Shown here: one piece after another, positions 56,804-64,000 of the stretch
Layout of the letters: each line of letters begins with the position of its first letter
Numbering within the stretch: the first letter of the stretch is position 1
Source of the DNA: Tenodera sinensis
Taxonomy: Eukaryota > Arthropoda > Insecta > Mantodea > Mantidae
Direction of reading: 5' to 3'
Length of the DNA: 64,000 nt
Assembly (NCBI GenBank): GCA_030765045.1
Contig: CM060971.1
Span: 122,132,680-122,196,679 of the forward strand
Position numbers and translations under genes: made by a program
The notes under the pieces: generated by a model
The model's database searches: none
The model's input: the letters and a program-made list of their open reading frames with translations, nothing else
What the model was told of the DNA's origin: nothing

Positions 56804-59032
56804 TGTCACAGCTGGTGTCCCAGATATCCTGCAACATGCTGATGTTATCTGTTACAGCTGGTGCCCCAGATATCCTGCATCATGCTGTTATCTGTTACAG
56901 CTGCTGCCCCAGATATCCTGCATCATGCTGATGTTATCTGTTACAGCTGCTGCCCCAGATATCCTGCATCATGCTGTTATCTGTTACAGCTGCTGCCCCA
57001 GATATCCTGCATCATGCTGATCTTATCTGTTACAGCTGCTGCCCCAGATATCCTGCATCATGCTGTTATGTGTTACAGCTGGTGCCCCAGATATCCTGCA
57101 TCATGCTGATGTTATATGTTACAGCTGGTGCCCCAGATATCCTGCATCATGCTGTTATGTGTTACAGCTGGTGCCCCAGATATCCTGCATCATGCTGTTA
57201 TCTGTTACAGCTGCTGCCCCAGATATCCTGCATCATGCTGTTATCTGTTACAGCTGCTGCCCCAGATATCCTGCATCATGCTGATGTTATCTGTTACAGC
57301 TGCTGCCCCAGATATCCTGCATCATGCTGATGTTATCTGTTACAGCTGCTGCCCCAGATATCCTGCATCATGCTGATGTTATCTGTTACAGCTGCTGCCC
57401 CAGATATCCTGCATCATGCTGATGTTATCTGTTACAGCTGGTGCCCCAGATATCCTGCATCATGCTGATGTTATCTGTTACAGCTGGTGCCCCAGATATC
57501 CTGCATCATGCTGATGTTATCTGTTACAGCTGGTGCCCCAGATATCCTGCATCATGCTGATGTTATCTGTTACAGCTGCTGCCCCAGATATCCTGCATCA
57601 CGCTGTTATCTGTTACAGCTGGTGCCCCAGATATCCTGCATCACGCTGATGTTATCTGTTACAGCTGGTGCCCCAGATATCCTGCATCATGCTGATGTTA
57701 TCTGTTACAGCTGCTGCCCCAGATATCCTGCATCATGCTGTTATCTGTTACAGCTGCTGCCCCAGATATCCTGCATCACGCTGATGTTATCTGTTACAGC
57801 TGGTGCCCCAGATATCCTGCATCATGCTGATGTTATCTGTTACAGCTGCTGCCCCAGATATCCTGCATCATGCTGATGTTATCTGTTACAGCTGCTGCCC
57901 CAGATATCCTGCATCACGCTGTTATCTGTTACAGCTGGTGCCCCAGATATCCTGCATCATGCTGTTATCTGTTACAGCTGCTGCCCCAGATCCTGCATCA
58001 TGCTGATGTTATCTGTTACAGCTGGTGCCCCAGATATCCTGCATCATGCTGATGTTATCTGTTACAGCTGCTGCCCCAGATATCCTGCATCATGCTGATG
58101 TTATCTGTTACAGCTGCTGCCCCAGATATCCTGCATCACGCTGTTATCTGTTACAGCTGGTGCCCCAGATATCCTGCATCACGCTGTTATCTGTTACAGC
58201 TGGTGCCCCAGATATCCTGCATCATGCTGTTGTTATATGTTACAGCTGCTGTCCCAGATATCCTGCATCATGCTGATGTTATCTGTTACAGCTGGTGCCC
58301 CAGATATCCTGCATCATGCTGTTGTTATATGTTACAGCTGCTGCCCCAGATATCCTGCATCATGCTGATGTTATCTGTTACAGCTGGTGCCCCAGATATC
58401 CTGCATCATGCTGTTATCTGTTACAGCTGGTGCCTCAGATATCCTGCATCATGCTGATGTTATCTGTTACAGCTGGTGCCCCAGATATCCTGCATCATGC
58501 TGATGTTATCTGTTACAGCTGCTGCCCCAGATATACTGCATCATGCTGTTGTTATATGTTACAGCTGCTGTCCCAGATATCCTGCATCATGCTGTTATGT
58601 GTTACAACTGGTGCCCCAGATATCCTGCATCATGCTGTTATGTGTTACAGCTGGTGCCCCAGATATCCTGCATCATGCTGTTATGTGTTACAACTGGTGC
58701 CCCAGATATCCTGCATCATGCTGTTATGTGTTACAACTGGTGCCCCAGATATCCTGCATCATGCTGTTATGTGTTACAGCTGGTGCCCCAGATATCCTGC
58801 ATCATGCTGATGTTATCTGTTACAGCTGCTGCCCCAGATATCCTGCATCATGCTGATGTTATCTGTTACAGCTGCTGCCCCAGATATCCTGCATCATGCG
58901 GATGTTATCTGTTACAGCTGGTGCCCCAGATATCCACCATCATGCTGATGTTATCTGTTACAGCTGCTGCCCCAGATATCCTGCATCATGCTGATGTTAT
59001 CTGTCACAGCTGCTGCCCCAGATATCCACCAT
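56804..59032 (+). repeat. Minisatellite, 43/46-bp units, about 50 copies
   Basis: Unit: GATATCCTGCATCATGCTG, optional 3-bp GAT, then GTTATCTGTTACAGCTG and STGCCCCA. The two lengths alternate irregularly. Point variants (GCTGCTG/GCTGGTG, ATCT/ATGT) cluster locally. The overlapping plus-strand frames are repeat artefacts. Confidence 0.95.
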
Positions 59033-59415
59033 CATGCTTATGCCGTTATTTAAGTAGACCAGCACATCACAATGCAACAATTGGCTGTACAGTTATGTCA
59101 GCATTGGAAGTGTGAGTGCAACGATTGAGATGCTGAGATATTCAAAATCATGTTCATGATGGGTTGCACAAATGCTCACTGCAGACAATAAGATTCAAAG
59201 AAAGGCCATTTCAGGTTAATTGTTGGACTTCCATCTCTTTGGGTCACTTAAAGATTCTGTATGGGGTGGTGGGGGAACACACCTTGAAGATGACGAGTAA
59301 TTCATGCATTAAAAACATAGCTACGCATACAGGACAAGAAGTTTTACCAGGAGGCAGGCAATCCATGCACTTGCACAATGTTGACATAAGGCTGCAGAAC
59401 GTGGACATGTATATT
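59033..59415. other. Non-coding stretch
   Basis: No recognised feature between the array and the Harbinger-like element. Confidence 0.3.
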
Positions 59416-59645
59416 GGGTGGTATAAATAAAAGCAAGCAATAGCTTTTTCTCACTAATTCGGAGCAAGAGGTTGGTTTCGTATAAATAAAAACCTTCTCC
59501 TCCATTTCCTTGCAAGCTGAAGCTTCCAGACCTTGACCGCGGAGCTATTGCTCGCGAAATGGTATAAATAAAAACCTGCTTTCCTTGCTCCGACAGAGCT
59601 TTTGCTGGCTTTTTCTGAGGTAGCTATGTAGGTACCTCAGCTTGC

Positions 59646-59945
59646 TCATTCAGTTAGTACCATGGCCAGGATTTCCTGCTCCCACTGTTTTAAAACAACT
59701 AGCTTATTGCCAATTAGTTTCAAATCACTTTTGGACTTAATTCTTGTTTTTAAGTTGCTTTTTTTTTTTAGTATTTGCATCTCGCTGATGGATGTTTTAA
59801 ACTCTTCCTCCAATTGTTGCTTTACTGTAGCTACTGCTAAACATTTGTGCTTACTTTCTGACAACTGTGCTTTTAATAGAATGTCTTGATTTTCGTTTAA
59901 TAGATGAACAAAGCGCCTCATAAATACACTGCTTTCTTCAACCAT
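59646..59945 (-). CDS. Myb/SANT-like (zeste-type) DNA-binding ORF of the element
   Basis: A 99-residue frame starts at an ATG in good context (59943-59945) and stops near the element's left end. It reads FMRRFVHLLNENQDILLKAQL, then a spacer ending MQILKKKSNLKTRIKSKSD, and LVVLKQWEQEILAM. The N-L-K/M-T-R-I-K block and the terminal L-K-x-W-E-x-x-L resemble insect zeste/Myb-like proteins that accompany Harbinger-type transposases and help them bind DNA or enter the nucleus. The longer frame upstream to 60239 is probably not coding. Confidence 0.55.
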   Translation of the reverse strand: MVEESSVFMRRFVHLLNENQDILLKAQLSESKHKCLAVATVKQQLEEEFKTSISEMQILKKKSNLKTRIKSKSDLKLIGNKLVVLKQWEQEILAMVLTE

Positions 59946-60529
59946 GGTGACTGAAATACATACGTGTTGTAAAATACAATAAACTCTACTCTTGGAGATA
60001 TTTGCTGCTATATCAGCTCCGATGATACAAGGACATTTTTCTGAGGTGTTGTGATCTTGCCTGGTTAGAATGCGAGTGATGTCATAGTGATCCACTTTCA
60101 TTACCGGAAACCTGATAATGGAATCAAAACATATACGAACGTGCCTATACAAACATGCAGCACGTATGAAGAGCACAATACTCGTACAAATCAAGGTCGA
60201 ATTATATCTATAAAATAAGCCCATATGAAACTCTTTCACAAAATAGGTATAGCTTTAATTCAGATAACACTTTTGAAATCTTAGAATTGCCTATTTTGAT
60301 GTTCCATAAATTGTAATTGCCCAGTTCTAGAGCAGATCAACAGAACACCAGTAAAAGTAATCTTTCAGTATATCACTTGTGATAGACGCAGGGCATCAAA
60401 TTATGGGAATCTGGGTTTAAATTTAAAAAGGATAATCGCCATGTGTTGGAAGTTCGGATCAATCCCAATTACTGTTTCATTTATCCCTGCCCCCCCCCCC
60501 CCCCCCCCCCAAGAAAAGAAAGAAAAAGA

Positions 60530-61060
60530 AATTTATGTAAACTGTGTGCTTTAATTAGATACACATTTTTTGTGTAGTAAGACTTCGTCTATCTCCTACA
60601 GTATACAAATGTGATTCAGAATGAAAAGGACTTCACAGGCTTATTCCCCCGAAATTAAAGGTATACCTACAATTCAATTGTCACGTAAATATCTTAACAT
60701 ATGTCATTTTAATCAAAATACGAGTACAGTGGCCATTTTTGAGAAAATAAAAACTTGGAATATTTATCCATGTAAAAGTTAGTTTTGGATGGAGGGTTTC
60801 CATAAAGTCGCACTCTTGGAAGTTACTGAACTTCAATACGAAATTTGGTTTTTAAAGTGACTGCTTGGGTTTTGATGTTCACACTTACACACATACAGGC
60901 ACGCACACATAGACCTCTCTCTCTCTCTATTCAGAGAGGCTCAGAAGGTATATTTCTGCTTTAATCTCGATATCGAATTATTGGGCGGAATGCAATAATT
61001 CCTCTACTATATGTTTAGTGGTTGAGGAACTAAAAAATTACACAATATGTAGGGACTTGG
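60530..61060 (+). repeat. Dispersed repeat D1 copy inside the Harbinger-like element
   Basis: Diverged match to 22090-22600, including the ATACATTTTTTGTGTAGTA block. A 21-C run lies just before it (60490-60510). Confidence 0.5.
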
Positions 61061-62142
61061 ATGCAGATATAAACAATTATAATCACATTTAAAGAGAAAA
61101 TGTAGACTTGCTTCCGCAGCATTTGCTTCCAGAGGGAAATTAAACATGAAGGGGACCTTTTAACTAACAATCTGTATACATCCTAAGGTGTTGTCATCTT
61201 GCCTGCGTACGATAACGCTAAACATAATGTGAATGAGGTAATAGTGTTCCGCTCTTATTAACGATGATAATGTAATCAAAGCGATACATAGAGTAGAATA
61301 TTGTGCAAATCAAAACCGGGTTATAACTGAAGACTTTCATATAAAACCGACCCTAAATTTAAATTTCCACGGAATAAAACTTCATCTGGTATAGCTTTAA
61401 TTTATGATAAAGTCATATAATCTTGGAATTAGTCCCCACAGACTCACTCTTGGAATTAGTTATTGATAGTTTATATGTGTAGATGTAAAGGATATCAGTA
61501 TAACGGTGCAAACACACGAGTACAAATTATCTACTTCCATATATCAGTTGATACATAGTATAAAACTAAGAAAATCACTGATGGAATTTAGAAAGTGTAT
61601 GAATGTTATCGGTGTAATGCCAGGCGAATCTTAATTTCTATTTAATTTACCAAATCTTTACTTACATTTTCGTTCTTTAAAATTAGTATCTCTATCATGT
61701 TTAACATGAATAAGTATATGGATATTTAAATGCAGCAAATATTTAAATCCCCTCCAGACATGAAAAAGGTGTGTTTGTTTACGTGGCCTGGTTAAGGTCA
61801 CGGAGCTAAAGCTGTGTGTTGGAAGCAAGGGCTGGCGGAAGAGGGGAAGTTTTTATTTATACCAAATCACGACCTTTTGCTTATTCTCAACTTGCTTACC
61901 AGCTTCAGCTCACAAGCACTAGCTAGTTTTTATTTATACCGCCCATTGTCTCTTGGAGGAAGCAAATGTGGGGCATTATATATTGAATGACCCTGGTATT
62001 TGCAGTGATGTGAAAGGCATTGCCATGAAAATGCATATCAGCTTGTGCAGTGTTTTGCTCTGTCTGTGTTCTGCTGACAACAAAAAGTTACAGGATAAAA
62101 TCTTCACAGAAATAGGTACATCACGGAATAGTGATAGTGAAA

Positions 62143-62262
62143 TGTTGTTAGCTAATGCTGGATTTCTGACAATGAAGTCATTAATCCTCTTGCTCTCCAA
62201 TATTTTTCACAAAATATAAATATTGAAGAGACTTAGCAGTAATAGTAACCGCTTTTTAGTGA
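62143..62262 (-). mobile_element. SINE L, 5'-truncated copy
   Basis: The minus strand has AGCGGTTACTATTACTGCTA then the LINE A-like tail, GAGCAAGAGGATTAATGACT to GCATTAGCTAAC. Confidence 0.65.
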
Positions 62263-62834
62263 AATGTTTAACTAGACATTATATGCTGGGTCTTAAACTT
62301 GGATACTTCTTCCAAGGCATTTTGGGAAACAATGCAAAATTGACAGCTTTTAAATTTGAAAAATTAAAACCATTAATAATATCTCTGAAATGATTGATTC
62401 CTCAAGAAACCACTGAGCTACCATGGCAACTTGCGAGTATGAGATTAAACTCGTAAGACCACAAAGGGAAACTGGACTTGCCCCATTTTATTCTCAGTGC
62501 CAAATTAGAAAGGAATTGTCAGTTCTCTGTGAAAGAGAGGCAATGTTGCCGCTTTGCAACCACGTGGAGAGTGCGTTAGCATTATGCATAAGAAGTAAGT
62601 TGGATTGCATTTGGAATGTAGAGCAGGTATAATTTATGTTTTCGAACACAGTAGCAAAATAGTGAATCTAGCAAATGCACATACATACCTTCAAAATATT
62701 GTAAGGGAAAATGGCGCTGATGTCTGAATCGCTTGCATCATGCTGTTGTTGATAGAATTACCCACAAAAATGACACTGCTCTATCCTTTTCTCTAAAACT
62801 CATTTTCCTATGTTGCACTTATTACGCCCTTTGT
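62263..62834. other. Unassigned stretch with one splice-ended frame
   Basis: A frame at 62423 starts in ACCATGG context and reaches GTAAGT at 62600 after 59 codons. No family is recognised; see findings. Confidence 0.25.
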
Positions 62835-63067
62835 GGCCGTGCTGTAGCCAAGTGGTTAGACCATTTGCTTCTCACTAAAGCGGCCCGGGCTCAATCCCAG
62901 GCAACCTCATGTTTGGATTTGTGGTGGACGAAGTGGCGCTGGGGCGGGTTTCCTCTGGATTCTCTGGTTTCCCCCTCCATATCATTCTAACAGTGCTCCA
63001 TCTTCATTCCATGTATCATTAGTGGTGTCGTAGTAGTAAAAGTGGGCATTAAACACTACAAAAAAAT
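62835..63067 (+). mobile_element. tRNA-derived SINE with 14-bp TSD
   Basis: Starts GGCCGTGCTGTAGCCAAGTG (A-box-like TAGCCAAGTGGTTAGACCA) with a B-box-like GGCTCAATCCC, and ends in an ACACTACAAAAAAAT tail. The TSD ATTACGCCCTTTGT lies at 62821-62834 and 63068-63081. It appears full length, at 233 bp. Confidence 0.85.
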
Positions 63068-63081
63068 ATTACGCCCTTTGT

Positions 63082-64000
63082 ATCAGTAACCACTTGTTCA
63101 GTTTTCAGTTTTTATTGATGTAGCTTTACTGTTGTTTCGTCCAACGTAACCGTTTACTTAGGCCCAAGTTAATTAAATCGGATTACACTAGGAAATGGGG
63201 AAACCAAGAAATTTTGCAACTGTGTTCTTCAGCGGTACCATCGACTGCATAATCCTTTAATTGAAATATGTACCAAACACAATTTTATTCTTCCTTTCTT
63301 AGAAGTTTGAAAACAGTGTTATAATCAATTTAATTTAAAAGGTAAGTCAGTTAATTGACTCACAATTTTATTTACTTCTCGAGTATGTAAAGTTTTTCGT
63401 TTGGCTACGTTGTCTTTGTCAATATTTTTGGACATAATTAAATATTCCTTAAAAGAGACCATTGTAAATGCTTACAATATTCGCAGAGATACACAGATTC
63501 AGACACAATGTAAATACAAGAGAAATAACCACATAAATAGAATGATGCAAACGGACTTGTCAGCACACAGGCAATCTGTAACCGATGTAAGCTGCAGCTG
63601 GAGGGAGACATTGTATATATTGCAGGGAGAACAGAAGATAAGAAGCACAGTTTATGTTACTGCTGGGTTGCAAGTCGGGCACATGCTAATCACGTATTAA
63701 ATATCGAAAATACTGGTTTAGCGTTTAGCATTGCTATGAAAACGTCTTAGATCTAATTGGTTGTTCTTTGCATTGCTATGATTGCCATGACGCATCCATC
63801 CCCTCCTGTTCATTTTGACTTTTCCACCATGTGGTGAACAACTGTCAATCCCCTTCTTGTATGGCACCGAGTTTAGTTCAGTAACCTTTAGATTGTAATC
63901 GTTATTTTATGCCAAGCAAGTTACTGTTGGTGTTGCAATTATTACAGAGGAAATGTAAATAAAAAAGCCACAGAGAAGGATCCCTTAATAATGGGTAAAA
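63082..64000. other. Non-coding stretch to the window end
   Basis: No recognised gene, repeat or element. Confidence 0.3.

Larger units (their letters stand above)
59416..61944. mobile_element. Harbinger-like element with Myb/SANT-like ORF
   Basis: The ends are inverted: GGGTGGTATAAATAAAA at 59416 and, on the other strand, GGGCGGTATAAATAAAAAC from 61944 inward. A 3-bp ATT flanks each end. The block GTATAAATAAAAACC recurs inward at about 59481 and 59553, and inverted near 61850-61863, so subterminal repeats are present. The GGG ends, the 3-bp TSD and a Myb/SANT-like second protein fit PIF/Harbinger. No transposase is recognised inside, so this copy looks non-autonomous. It contains a D1 copy and a diverged internal duplication. 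Confidence 0.6.

Noticed and set aside
56861..59115. Overlapping plus-strand frames rich in ILHHAD and CYSCCPRYPAS
   Set aside because: All are shadows of the 43/46-bp array.
59946..60239. N-terminal extension of the Myb/SANT-like ORF
   Set aside because: The extra residues have no family similarity, while the inner ATG at 59945 has better context and matches the expected protein start.

Overview
This is a eukaryotic window, most probably from an arthropod and likely an insect with a large, repeat-filled genome. The evidence is split exons with GT/AG borders, tRNA-derived SINEs with target-site duplications (TSDs), mariner, Tigger, Penelope-like, Gypsy and RNase H-bearing LINE remnants, and AT-rich intergenic DNA. 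There is no sign of bacterial operons. The species cannot be named from the sequence.

Only one host gene is recognised with fair confidence. It is a plus-strand gene whose exons at 47655-47843 and 55633-55739 join in phase to encode an FHA domain of the Ki-67 type. A CCAAT box and a TATA box lie upstream, and a 7.8-kb repeat-filled intron splits the domain. Two further candidate exons lie on the minus strand (1465-1728 and 46478-46611); the second could start a divergent gene.

Layout. 1-5.5 kb: two head-to-head Penelope-like fragments, a candidate exon, a mariner with a nested LINE tail, and old dispersed repeats. 5.6-8.9 kb: an RNase H-type LINE (LINE A) split by another LINE (LINE B). 9.9-13.2 kb: Tigger, Gypsy, mariner and LINE scraps. 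14.0-16.0 kb: an 84-bp array grown inside a SINE. 16.1-21.2 kb: LINE and Tigger remnants, and a mariner ending in a 38-bp array. 21.2-26.6 kb: LINE fragments and a second LINE A copy, split by a very young LTR retrotransposon that kept gag but lost nearly all of pol. 26.7-30.5 kb: a nearly complete but broken LINE (LINE C). 30.8-43.7 kb: minisatellite arrays, two of them in inverted-repeat elements, one of which carries a Penelope-type GIY-YIG endonuclease remnant. 44-49.6 kb: SINEs and the FHA gene promoter and first exon. 49.65-53.4 kb: an element with 111-bp terminal inverted repeats (TIRs) and an 8-bp TSD, filled by a minisatellite. 54-56 kb: a LINE ORF1/endonuclease remnant, FHA exon 2, and a SINE that shares LINE A's 3' tail. 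56.8-59.0 kb: a 43/46-bp array. 59.4-61.9 kb: a Harbinger-like element with a Myb/SANT-like ORF. 62-64 kb: SINEs and unassigned DNA.

The main theme is that mobile elements seed minisatellites. About 17.7 kb, over a quarter of the window, is tandem repeat. In several cases the unit can be traced to a SINE body, an inverted-repeat arm or an element interior, or the array begins where a mariner transposase stops. The best candidates for something undescribed are the gag-only LTR element with an internally repeated coiled-coil Gag, the TIR element packed with a three-length minisatellite, and the asymmetrically expanded inverted-repeat elements.
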